This document shows positions 1-7,576 of a stretch of DNA of 64,000 nucleotides, piece after piece. The stretch is from assembly GCF_004016525.1 (NCBI RefSeq), contig NZ_SACJ01000003.1, positions 248,001 to 312,000 on the forward strand, written 5' to 3'. Every line of letters begins with the position of its first letter. The stretch's first letter is position 1. The position numbers and the translations under genes are program-made. The notes under the pieces are model-generated. The model made no database searches, was not told the DNA's origin, and saw only the letters and a list, made by a program, of their open reading frames with translations. This DNA is from Flavobacterium sufflavum (GTDB lineage: Bacteria > Bacteroidota > Bacteroidia > Flavobacteriales > Flavobacteriaceae).

Positions 1-512
1 ATGCCTCTTACACTATTGGTGTAAAAGCAGATGCTGAAGGTAAAGTCAAATTTATGATTGATGATCTGGAAAATTTTGATGCAAACCAACCTATTTACAT
101 TTACGATAACGAAACCGGTACTTATAATAATATTCGAGGAACAAATTACGAAGTCAATCTGATTGCAGGAACAAATACAACACGATTTTCATTGCGTTTT
201 TTCAACCCGGCTGTTGACGTAATAGTTAAAGAACCTGAACCTCAGCCACAACCAGAAACTAGTGCAGACATTGACATCATACACATTCAAAAATCAAACA
301 ATATTAATATTGACAATCGCATTAAAGATTGTAGAGTTCAAAAAGTAAAATTATATAACGATGCAGCCCTTGAAGTTGATAATTGGAAAATCGAAGAAAA
401 TCGAGATCAATCCAATATACAAGTACACATCAAAAAGACAAAACCAGGTGTTTATATTGTAAAAGTTGAGACAACAAAAGGCGAGTTCACTAAAAAGATT
501 CTTATTGAATAA
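1..512 (+). CDS. C-terminal fragment of a type IX-secreted protein (5' end outside window)
   Basis: The reading frame is open from the first full codon at position 3, so the start lies upstream. The visible 169 or so residues begin with a beta-rich segment, then a short proline/glutamine/glutamate linker (EPEPQPQPE). The last 80 residues have the pattern of a T9SS type A sorting domain: a 'VKLYNDAALEV' strand, a predicted-binding strand, 'KPGVYIVKVET' and a basic end 'FTKKILIE'. Such tails direct proteins across the outer membrane of Bacteroidota to the surface or medium. The function of the missing N-terminal part cannot be judged. A strong terminator follows, so it is probably the last gene of its transcript. 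Confidence 0.85.
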   Translation, partial: ASYTIGVKADAEGKVKFMIDDLENFDANQPIYIYDNETGTYNNIRGTNYEVNLIAGTNTTRFSLRFFNPAVDVIVKEPEPQPQPETSADIDIIHIQKSNNINIDNRIKDCRVQKVKLYNDAALEVDNWKIEENRDQSNIQVHIKKTKPGVYIVKVETTKGEFTKKILIE

Positions 513-565
513 AACAATATCAAATCAACCTGAATAATCAGACTTGATTTAAGTAAACTATTTTA

Positions 566-612
566 AATAATCCCTAATTGAATTTTACTGTTCAATTAGG
601 GATTATTTTTTT
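566..612 (+). terminator. Rho-independent terminator
   Basis: A perfect 17-bp stem (566-582 with 591-607) encloses an 8-base loop and is followed by a T-rich tail. It ends the transcript of the secreted-protein gene and insulates the flavin operon downstream. Confidence 0.85.
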
Positions 613-689
613 CACCTCTCCTATTTTAATATTAATCAGTCGTGAATAAAAAACACTGCCAATATTTTCAAAAAAGAACGATCTAGTAA

Positions 690-719
690 TTGATAATATG
701 GTTTTAATTTCTACATTTG
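690..719 (+). promoter_or_regulatory. Bacteroidota-type promoter for the ankyrin/flavin operon
   Basis: TTG at 690-692 and TACATTTG at 712-719 match the -33 TTG and -7 TANNTTTG elements known for Bacteroidota sigma-ABfr promoters, with a 19-base spacer. The predicted start of transcription, near 726, leaves a leader of about 75 bases. Confidence 0.6.
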
Positions 720-747
720 CTCTATTTTTATTTATTCTAAATAGAGC
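720..747 (+). promoter_or_regulatory. Inverted repeat at the predicted transcription start
   Basis: GCTCTATTT (720-728) pairs perfectly with AAATAGAGC (739-747) across a 10-base loop, directly after the -7 element. It could be an operator half-site pair or a 5' leader hairpin controlling the operon that follows. No known regulator motif is recognised. Confidence 0.4.
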
Positions 748-802
748 ATTCGGATTAAACCAAAAATAAAAAACTATATCTAATCGAAAAATAATAAAAA
801 CA

Positions 803-2317
803 ATGAATAAAAATCTATTTGTTTCGTTTGCATTAGTGGCTACTTTTTTAGCAACTGCCCAACAAAAAAACTCATTATTAGAGCAATCTTTTTGGAAAAC
901 ATCTCCTGATGTTGCAACCCTAAAAGCCGAAATAGCAAAAGGAAACAATCCTTCTGAAAGTACTAATAATGCTTTTGATGCAGTAGTTTATGCCATAAAC
1001 AATGATGCACCAACTGAAACAATTAAATTTTTATTAGAACAACCTGGAAACACGGTGAATAAACCAACTCATGATAACCGCATCTACCTTCATTGGGCTG
1101 CTACAAAAGGTAATGTTGAAATAGTAAATTACTTAATTGCTAAAGGTTCTGATATCAACCTTGAAGACAGCCACGGAACAACTCCAATAACTTCTGCCGC
1201 CAACAGTGCTCAAAGCAATACTGCTATTTACGATGCTTTTTTTAAAGCAGGATTAGACCCAAAGAAAAAGTACAAGGATGGAGCAAATCTTTTGCTTATG
1301 GCGATTCCTAGCGACAAAAATTTAACCCTAAGTAATTATTTCATATCTAAAGGATTGTCTCTTAAAGACACTGACAACTACGGTAATACTGTATTTAACT
1401 ATGCTGCAAGAACAGGAAATATAACTCTTTTGAAAACATTATTAGAAAAAGGAGTAAAATATACTGATAACGCACTTATCATTGCTTCTCAAGGATCTCG
1501 TCGTGAAGCAAATACCTTTGAAGTTTACAAATATTTAGTAGAAAATTTGAAGTTAAAACCAACTGTAATTTCAATTGATGGAGAAACGGTTTTACACAGT
1601 TTAGTGCGTAAAGCAAACCAAACTGAAATTATCAATTACTTCATCAATAAAGGAGTTGACATTAACAAAGCAGATAACGACGGGAATACTGCCTTAATGA
1701 ACGCTGCGGCTGGAAGAGACACTGAAGCTTTAGAATTATTACTTCCTAAAGTAAAAGATATCAACACTCAAAATGCAAAAGGAGAATCAGCGCTATCAAT
1801 AGCAATCCAATCAGGAACTCCAAAAGCGGTAGAACTTTTATTAAGCAAAAAAGCCAACATTAACGTTTTAGACAAAGACAATAACAACCTGGGATTTTAT
1901 TTAATTCAATCGTATCACCCACAAATGATGGGAGGACGTGGGCCTGAATCCAGCAATACACCTACAGAAGATCCTTTTGCCGCAAAAGTAAAATTATTAC
2001 AAAATAATGGTTTTAACTTGGCACAAGCTCAAAAAGACGGAAGCACTCTTTATCATTTTGCTGTGCTAAAAAATGATTTAACTTTGCTTAAAAAAATAGC
2101 CGATTTAAACATTGATGTTAATGCAAAAAACAAAGATGGATTAACTGCGCTACACAAAGCTGCCATGATTGCAAAAAACGATACTGTTTTAAAATACTTA
2201 CTTTCTATAGGAGCTAAAAAAGATCTTAAAACTGACTTTAACGAAAGTGCTTATGACTTAGCTAAAGAAAATGAAACTTTAACCAAAAACAACGTCTCAG
2301 TTGAAATTTTAAAATAA
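803..2317 (+). CDS. Secreted ankyrin-repeat protein
   Basis: The 504-residue product starts with a signal peptide (residues 1 to about 20, ending TATAQ-like 'FLATAQ'). The remainder is a chain of roughly ten ankyrin repeats, recognisable by units such as 'DNDGNTALMNAAAGRDTEALELL' cut every 33 or so residues and 'KDGLTALHKAAMIAKNDTVLKYLL' near the end. Ankyrin repeats bind proteins and have no catalytic residues, so a periplasmic scaffold or adaptor role is inferred. It is the first gene of a tight operon (4 bases to the next gene) with DUF2271, PepSY-reductase and ApbE genes. Ankyrin proteins are more often cytoplasmic, so export of this one is notable. The partner is unknown. Confidence 0.88.
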   Translation: MNKNLFVSFALVATFLATAQQKNSLLEQSFWKTSPDVATLKAEIAKGNNPSESTNNAFDAVVYAINNDAPTETIKFLLEQPGNTVNKPTHDNRIYLHWAATKGNVEIVNYLIAKGSDINLEDSHGTTPITSAANSAQSNTAIYDAFFKAGLDPKKKYKDGANLLLMAIPSDKNLTLSNYFISKGLSLKDTDNYGNTVFNYAARTGNITLLKTLLEKGVKYTDNALIIASQGSRREANTFEVYKYLVENLKLKPTVISIDGETVLHSLVRKANQTEIINYFINKGVDINKADNDGNTALMNAAAGRDTEALELLLPKVKDINTQNAKGESALSIAIQSGTPKAVELLLSKKANINVLDKDNNNLGFYLIQSYHPQMMGGRGPESSNTPTEDPFAAKVKLLQNNGFNLAQAQKDGSTLYHFAVLKNDLTLLKKIADLNIDVNAKNKDGLTALHKAAMIAKNDTVLKYLLSIGAKKDLKTDFNESAYDLAKENETLTKNNVSVEILK

Positions 2318-2321
2318 TAAA

Positions 2322-2804
2322 ATGAACTCAATACTTAAAACTGCCCTAACAGCTGCATTTATCTGCCTAATATCTTTTCAAATTACCGCTCAAAGCAGCA
2401 AATACAAATGCATGCTTCAAATGTCTAATTATATGGGCGAAGGTGCTTATGTAGTTGTCTCTTTAATAAATCCTAAAGGGGATTACGAAAAAACACTTTA
2501 CGTAATGGGAGACGATAAAAAATGGTACAAAAGTTTGAAAGAATGGCATAAATTCTATTCGAAAAAACCTTCAAATATTAGCGCGATTACAGGAGCTTCT
2601 GTTACAGGTGGCGATCGTAGCGTTACAACTATCGAAATTGATAATTCTAAAATTAACAGCGGTTATAAATTGCGTTTTGAATCGGCAGTAGAAGACCAGA
2701 AATATTATACTTCCGATTTAGAAATGCCTCTTACCACGGCGGCTATGTCCGAAAAAACAGAAGGAAAAGGATACATTCGTTACGTAAGATTAAACAAAAT
2801 ATAA
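2322..2804 (+). CDS. DUF2271 periplasmic protein, probable covalent flavoprotein
   Basis: The 160-residue protein has a signal peptide (residues 1-24, ending 'ITAQ') and a DUF2271-like body. Residues 88-96 read AITGASVTG, which fits the S/T-G-A-S/T motif where ApbE attaches FMN through a phosphoester bond to Ser/Thr (as in NqrC, RnfG and FMN-bind domains). Ser93 would be the acceptor. An ApbE gene lies two genes downstream in the same operon, which supports this. It would act as a small periplasmic electron carrier taking electrons from the PepSY reductase encoded next. The family call is from pattern memory and the flavinylation is inferred. Confidence 0.78.
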   Translation: MNSILKTALTAAFICLISFQITAQSSKYKCMLQMSNYMGEGAYVVVSLINPKGDYEKTLYVMGDDKKWYKSLKEWHKFYSKKPSNISAITGASVTGGDRSVTTIEIDNSKINSGYKLRFESAVEDQKYYTSDLEMPLTTAAMSEKTEGKGYIRYVRLNKI

Positions 2805-2816
2805 CAGCATAACTAG

Positions 2817-5000
2817 ATGACTCTTTCTTTTTGGCGGTACTCACACCTCGCTTTGGCGGTATTTTCTTCTCTATTTTTAATCTTAGCATCCACAACAGGT
2901 ACTATACTTGCAGTTGATGCCATACAGCAGAAAATTCCGTCTTATCGGGTGGAAAATTTCAAAGATATTACATTGGCTCAGTCTTTGCCTAAGCTACGCA
3001 AAATCTATCCCGAAATAACCGAATTGAGTATCGACCACAATCAGTTTGTAACTCTACAAGCTATTGATAATGATGGAAACGACGTCAATGGATATATCAA
3101 TCCTGCAACGGGAAAAATTATTGGTACACCAACTAAAAAAAGTGATTTCATTAATTGGATTACCAGCCTGCACCGCTCTTTATTTCTACATGAAACAGGA
3201 CGTCTTTTTATCGGAATCAATGCTTTTCTTTTATTGTTAATTGCAATTTCGGGTTTCGCCCTTGTGCTCAATAGACAACGGGGTTTACGCAACTTCTTTT
3301 CTAAAATTATAAAAGAATATTTTGCCCAATATTACCATGTTTTATTCGGGCGTTTGGCCTTGATTCCTATTCTGATAATAGCCCTTTCCGGGACTTTTTT
3401 GTCGATGGAACGTTTTCATCTTTTCGAAAATAAAGATGAAATAGAAAACAAAACAGAAAAACCTGAAGCTAACGCCAAAAAAACTTTCGATTTAAAAAAC
3501 ACCTCTTTAGCAGAAGTTACTAAAATTGAATTCCCTTTTTCTGATGATGCTGAAGATTATTATACCTTCGAATTAAAAGACCGAAAAATAGAAGTCAATC
3601 AATATTCTAACGAAATAGTTTCTGAAGAACAATTTCCAACAACTAAACTTTTATCCGATTTAAGTTTGGATCTGCACACCGGAAGAGCTAACAGCATCTG
3701 GGCTTTTATCCTTGGATTAGCTTCTTTAAACATTCTGTTTTTTATCTATTCCGGCTTTGCCATGACTCTTAAAAGAAGAGAAAGCCGCATTAAAAATAAA
3801 TTCAAAGCTAACGAAAGTCAATACATCCTGTTAGTAGGTTCAGAAAATGGAAGTTCGTTGCGATTTGCCAATGCCATCCTCAAACAATTAAATGATCAAG
3901 GTAAAAAAGCACATCTTGCCCAATTGAATAATTACACGCTTTATCCAAAAGCCGAACATTTATTGATTTTCAGTTCAACCTATGGCCTGGGTGATGCTCC
4001 TTCTAATGCGAATAAATTTGTATCGCTTTTAGAAAAACAAAAACAGCAACAACAAATCAATTATTCTGTAATTGGTTTCGGTTCTAAATCCTATCCTGAT
4101 TTTTGTGGTTATGCACGCGAAATTGATACGCTATTGGCAACACAAAGCTGGGCAAACCGATTTTTAGATTTACAAACAGTAAACGACAAATCGGCTGAAG
4201 AGTTTGTAAATTGGATCAAATTATGGAATACAAAAACGGAAATTCCACTAGCTACCACTCCTTCTTTATACAATCATATTCCAAAAGGATTAGAACAATT
4301 GATGGTTTTGGAAAAAACAACTATTGCCGATGCAGACCAAACCTTTTTACTGACTTTGCGTGCCGGAATGCGAAGCAAATTCACATCGGGTGATCTTCTG
4401 GCAATTTATCCTGCCAATGACAACAGAGAACGTTTGTATTCTATCGCTAATATCAAAGGAAATATTCAATTGGCGATAAAATTACATCCTCATGGTTTGG
4501 GTTCTGGCTTTTTAAACAATTTAGAAGCTGGCAAAACAATTAAAGCCCGAATTATCAATAATCATGCTTTTCATTTTCCGAAAAAAGCAAGCAAAGTAGC
4601 TCTGATTTCCAATGGAACAGGTATTGCTCCTTTTCTTGGAATGATTGCTCAAAACAAGAAAAAAACCGAAATTCATTTGTATTCCGGCTTCCGCCAAAAA
4701 ACTGAAATCACAGCTCATTATCAGGATTTCGCTTCTGAAATGAAACAAAAACAGCGATTACATAATTTTCATTTGGCCTATTCCCGTGAAGAAAACCATC
4801 ATTATGTAATGGATTTAATCAAAATAGATGCTGATTTCTTTGCCAATTTATTAAACGATGGCGGCGTGATCATGATTTGTGGCGCACTAGCCATGCAGTT
4901 TGATGTTGAGAGCGTGTTGGATAGTATTTGCATCACTAGAAACAACACCACACTTTCTGAATACAAATCCAAAGGACAAATTCTGACTGATTGTTACTAA
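2817..5000 (+). CDS. PepSY-TM / flavodoxin / FNR-type fusion reductase
   Basis: The 727-residue inner-membrane protein combines several modules. Residues 10-30, 128-154, 172-200 and 291-318 are membrane spans of a PepSY_TM unit, with a periplasmic PepSY-like segment at 40-110 and conserved histidines in 'LHRSLFLHETGR' and 'YYHVLFGR' that could hold heme. Residues 336-470 resemble flavodoxin (FMN, 'GSENGSS' and 'SSTYGLGDAPSN'). Residues 490-727 form an FAD/NADPH reductase like that of sulfite reductase, with 'RLYSIAN' at 538 and 'SNGTGIAPF' near 597. The architecture implies NADPH to FAD to FMN to membrane heme to the periplasm. Related proteins reduce ferric siderophores. The electron acceptor here is inferred to be the flavinylated DUF2271 protein. 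Confidence 0.88.
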   Translation: MTLSFWRYSHLALAVFSSLFLILASTTGTILAVDAIQQKIPSYRVENFKDITLAQSLPKLRKIYPEITELSIDHNQFVTLQAIDNDGNDVNGYINPATGKIIGTPTKKSDFINWITSLHRSLFLHETGRLFIGINAFLLLLIAISGFALVLNRQRGLRNFFSKIIKEYFAQYYHVLFGRLALIPILIIALSGTFLSMERFHLFENKDEIENKTEKPEANAKKTFDLKNTSLAEVTKIEFPFSDDAEDYYTFELKDRKIEVNQYSNEIVSEEQFPTTKLLSDLSLDLHTGRANSIWAFILGLASLNILFFIYSGFAMTLKRRESRIKNKFKANESQYILLVGSENGSSLRFANAILKQLNDQGKKAHLAQLNNYTLYPKAEHLLIFSSTYGLGDAPSNANKFVSLLEKQKQQQQINYSVIGFGSKSYPDFCGYAREIDTLLATQSWANRFLDLQTVNDKSAEEFVNWIKLWNTKTEIPLATTPSLYNHIPKGLEQLMVLEKTTIADADQTFLLTLRAGMRSKFTSGDLLAIYPANDNRERLYSIANIKGNIQLAIKLHPHGLGSGFLNNLEAGKTIKARIINNHAFHFPKKASKVALISNGTGIAPFLGMIAQNKKKTEIHLYSGFRQKTEITAHYQDFASEMKQKQRLHNFHLAYSREENHHYVMDLIKIDADFFANLLNDGGVIMICGALAMQFDVESVLDSICITRNNTTLSEYKSKGQILTDCY

Positions 5001-5024
5001 TAGTATTTTAATTTATCTTCTCCA

Positions 5025-6032
5025 ATGAAAACCAAATCCTTAATAATTGTAAGCTTTTTTACTTTTCTGTTATTTGGTTTTTCCTGTCATTCGCAAGTCT
5101 TACGAAAAAGAACGACTATGCTTATGGGAGGACGTTTTGATATTAGTATTGTAGCTCGAGATTCTCTTTCAGCCGAACAAAATATTGATATTATAATCAC
5201 CGAAATTAGTCGAATTGAAAATCTAATCTCCGATTGGAAACCTACTTCTCAAGTTTCCGAAGTCAACCAAAATGCGGGAATTCGTCCTGTAAAAGTGGAT
5301 ACGGAAGTTTTTGAATTAACTAAAAGAGCGCTCCATTTTTCTAAAATTACTAATGGCGCTTTTGATATTAGTTTTGCTGCTATGGATCGAATCTGGAAAT
5401 TTGATGGTTCGATGACAGAAATGCCAACACCCGAAGCGATAAAAAAATCAGTAGAAAAAGTAGGCTATAAAAACATTATTTTAGACAGCATCAATTCCAC
5501 TATTTTCCTGAAATTAAAAGGAATGAAAATTGGATTTGGAGCTCTCGGCGAAGGTTACGCAACCAATAAATGCCAGAAAATGATGCTTGCTAAAGGCATC
5601 AAATCGGGGATTGTAAATGCCTCAGGAGACATGAGTGTCTGGGGTACACAGCCCAACGGAAAACCTTGGAATATTGGCATTACTAATCCGTTTCATCCTA
5701 AAGACATTTCAGCAGTTATATCGTTAAAAAATACAGCAATAATCACTTCCGGTTCTTACGAAAAATTTGTGGTTTTTAATGGTAAACGTTATTCCCACAT
5801 TATCAATCCAGCAACAGGTTATCCAGCAACAGGTTTGTGCAGTGTAACAGTTTTGGGACCTAATGCCGAAATGGCTAACGGTTTCAGTACCTCAGCTATG
5901 GTTTTAGGACAAAAAAAAGCCATAAAACTACTCAATAAATATCCTGACTACAGCTTTATCCTAATTACCGACTCGGGTAAAATGATAAAATCAAAGAATT
6001 TCCCCAAACATCAATTAAAGAAGTACAAATAA
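5025..6032 (+). CDS. apbE: FAD:protein FMN transferase (ApbE)
   Basis: The 335-residue protein has an N-terminal export signal (residues 1-24; a cysteine in 'FGFSCHSQ' could make it a lipoprotein, but the lipobox is poor). ApbE motifs are present: 'FGALGEGYATN', 'GIVNASGD' and 'SHIINPATGYPA', with the metal- and FAD-binding acidic residues in place. It transfers FMN from FAD to Ser/Thr of exported flavoproteins. It is the last gene of the operon with DUF2271 and the PepSY reductase, 24 bases after the latter, and the DUF2271 protein carries a fitting target motif. Confidence 0.93.
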   Translation: MKTKSLIIVSFFTFLLFGFSCHSQVLRKRTTMLMGGRFDISIVARDSLSAEQNIDIIITEISRIENLISDWKPTSQVSEVNQNAGIRPVKVDTEVFELTKRALHFSKITNGAFDISFAAMDRIWKFDGSMTEMPTPEAIKKSVEKVGYKNIILDSINSTIFLKLKGMKIGFGALGEGYATNKCQKMMLAKGIKSGIVNASGDMSVWGTQPNGKPWNIGITNPFHPKDISAVISLKNTAIITSGSYEKFVVFNGKRYSHIINPATGYPATGLCSVTVLGPNAEMANGFSTSAMVLGQKKAIKLLNKYPDYSFILITDSGKMIKSKNFPKHQLKKYK

Positions 6033-6050
6033 TACCACACTTAGATAATA

Positions 6051-6132
6051 GAGCCATAAGCTCGAACTATTTTATAAGGCTGGACTTTAGTCCAGTTTAT
6101 AAGTCAAAATACAAAAAAAGAGCCGTAGGCTC
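6051..6132. repeat. Cluster of three short palindromes (REP-like)
   Basis: Three hairpins lie between convergent genes: GAGC-CATAA-GCTC at 6051-6063, CTGGACT-TT-AGTCCAG at 6080-6095 flanked by TTATAA on both sides, and GAGCC-GTA-GGCTC at 6120-6132. The first and third are variants of the same unit, each followed by a 'TATTTTATA' stretch. This looks like a dispersed intergenic palindrome family, possibly also serving as terminator for apbE and the opposing gene. Confidence 0.55.
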
Positions 6133-6160
6133 GGTACAATTTATTTTATACCGCTTGTTA

Positions 6161-6616
6161 TTATTGCTTTAATTTTATCGTCCATTCAAAATCCATTTCA
6201 GAAACCTGTTCTCCACTTTCATTTGCTCCAATAGATTTTAACCAAAAAGTTTGTCCCTCTCCAGTTGCTATTGTATTCTGGATAGCCGTTTCTATTTGGT
6301 TTTCATTTTGACATTCGAAAGTGATTCTCCCGGTTGCTTTTTTAGTAAACTTACTTTTATTACTGGCAACAAGCATGGCTATATTTCGATTAGAATTTTG
6401 AACATGCAACATCACTAAAGCTCCTGTTGATAATTCGGCAGCCATAGCCTGAACAGCAAAATACATAGAATTGAATGGATTTTGGTTTATCCATCGGTGT
6501 TTTACTGATACCTTACATTTATCAAAAGCTATTTCCTTTACCCGCACTCCACAAATGTATGCCGAGGGTAATTTGAACAATAAAAAACGATTGAGTTTTG
6601 TAGTTGTGAGTTTCAT
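6161..6616 (-). CDS. DUF4442 (hotdog-fold thioesterase-like) protein
   Basis: The product from the chosen start is 151 residues ('MKLTTTKLNRFLLFKLPSAY'). An ATG nine codons upstream exists, but family members begin at this motif. The sequence fits DUF4442, a PaaI-like hotdog fold: 'NPFNSMYFAVQAMAAELSTGALVM' matches the segment that supplies the active-site region in this group. Its substrate is unknown; acyl-CoA or another thioester is inferred. It is a single gene convergent with apbE. Confidence 0.78.
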   Translation of the reverse strand: MKLTTTKLNRFLLFKLPSAYICGVRVKEIAFDKCKVSVKHRWINQNPFNSMYFAVQAMAAELSTGALVMLHVQNSNRNIAMLVASNKSKFTKKATGRITFECQNENQIETAIQNTIATGEGQTFWLKSIGANESGEQVSEMDFEWTIKLKQ

Positions 6617-6731
6617 TGTATTGGGTTTTAAACCAATATACAAAATAATTAGTTCTCTCGATTTAATTTATTTTAGTTAATTTTTTGTTAACATTTAGTA
6701 CTTTGCAATACACAATACCTGTTTTAAGACA

Positions 6732-6739
6732 TATATTTG
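6732..6739 (+). promoter_or_regulatory. -7 element TATATTTG
   Basis: An exact TANNTTTG match lies 27 bases before the chosen ATG of the DUF4870 gene. It makes an upstream in-frame ATG that overlaps this box an unlikely start. No TTG sits at the right distance, so this is a half promoter only. Confidence 0.4.
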
Positions 6740-6766
6740 TATAAGAAATTACTATATACTACTAAA

Positions 6767-7222
6767 ATGGAAACCAAAAACGAAAAAACCATAGCGGCAT
6801 TAACTCATTTAAGTGCGCTGTCCCAGTACTTTATCCCTTTTGGAAATTTTATTATTCCAATAATAATTTGGAGTAGTAAAAAAGACAAATCGGAATTTAT
6901 AGATTATAATGGAAAGCAAGTAATCAATTTTCAGCTTAGCTTATTGCTTTATTCGATTGTATTTATTCTTATTGCTGTTCCCACTTTTGCAACAGTAGTT
7001 TTAAGTAATATGAATTGGAACGAACTACTAAACAATCATGACTTCTTTTGGGACAAGATTAATATGGATGAGAATATTGGTTTAATAACCATAGGAATCG
7101 TATCACTATTATTAGTCGTATTATTAAAAATAGTTGAGTTTTTCTTAATCATAATCGGGGCTATAAATGCTTCCAATGGAGAAAAATACAACTATCCTCT
7201 AACGATAAACTTTATTAAGTAA
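6767..7222 (+). CDS. DUF4870 membrane protein
   Basis: The 151-residue product starts 'METKNEKTIAALTHLSAL' and carries the DUF4870 pattern, including 'SEFIDYNGKQVINFQLS' between two hydrophobic stretches. Three membrane segments are visible at about residues 20-42, 58-82 and 105-140. No enzymatic motif is seen. It is the first gene of a cluster with a PadR regulator 15 bases downstream, a PspC protein and two head-GIN proteins, so a part in envelope stress or surface homeostasis is inferred. An upstream ATG at 6737 would add ten residues but overlaps the -7 box. Confidence 0.82.
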   Translation: METKNEKTIAALTHLSALSQYFIPFGNFIIPIIIWSSKKDKSEFIDYNGKQVINFQLSLLLYSIVFILIAVPTFATVVLSNMNWNELLNNHDFFWDKINMDENIGLITIGIVSLLLVVLLKIVEFFLIIIGAINASNGEKYNYPLTINFIK

Positions 7223-7237
7223 AAAAAATGACAAATC

Positions 7238-7576
7238 ATGAACATTGAAAACACAAAAGCCCAGATGCGTAAAGGTGTTCTCGAGTTTTGCATCTTATCT
7301 GTTTTAAAAGAAAAAGATGCCTATACCTCCGAAATATTAGAGACATTAAAAAACGCAAAATTATTAGTCGTCGAAGGTACCATTTATCCTTTACTAACCC
7401 GACTAAAAAACGACGGATTATTAACCTATCGTTGGGAAGAATCAACTTCTGGACCACCTAGAAAATACTATGGTCTCACAGAAACCGGACAAACTTTCTT
7501 AAACGAACTTAATGGTACTTGGACTGAATTGTCTAATGCTGTAAATTTAATAACAAATCAAAAAACAGAGTCATGA
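7238..7576 (+). CDS. PadR-family transcriptional regulator
   Basis: This 112-residue winged-helix protein has the PadR layout: 'MRKGVLEFCILSVLKEKDAYTSEIL', then the recognition region 'VVEGTIYPLLTRLKNDGLLTYRWEES' and a wing 'GPPRKYYGLTETGQTFL'. PadR proteins of this short type are usually repressors that sense ligands or membrane stress and control neighbouring genes. The stop overlaps the start of the PspC gene by 4 bases, so the two are translationally coupled and the regulator probably controls this operon. Confidence 0.92.
   Translation: MNIENTKAQMRKGVLEFCILSVLKEKDAYTSEILETLKNAKLLVVEGTIYPLLTRLKNDGLLTYRWEESTSGPPRKYYGLTETGQTFLNELNGTWTELSNAVNLITNQKTES

Noticed and set aside
592..948. 118-residue minus-strand reading frame
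   Set aside because: It crosses the terminator, promoter and start of the ankyrin gene and has no family features.
5025..6032. ApbE with Glu instead of Lys in 'GEGYA' as a loss of function
   Set aside because: E. coli ApbE has the same GEGYA form, as I recall, so this is a normal variant.
6051..6132. CRISPR array
   Set aside because: Only short palindromes with unequal spacing; no repeat-spacer pattern and no cas genes anywhere in the window.
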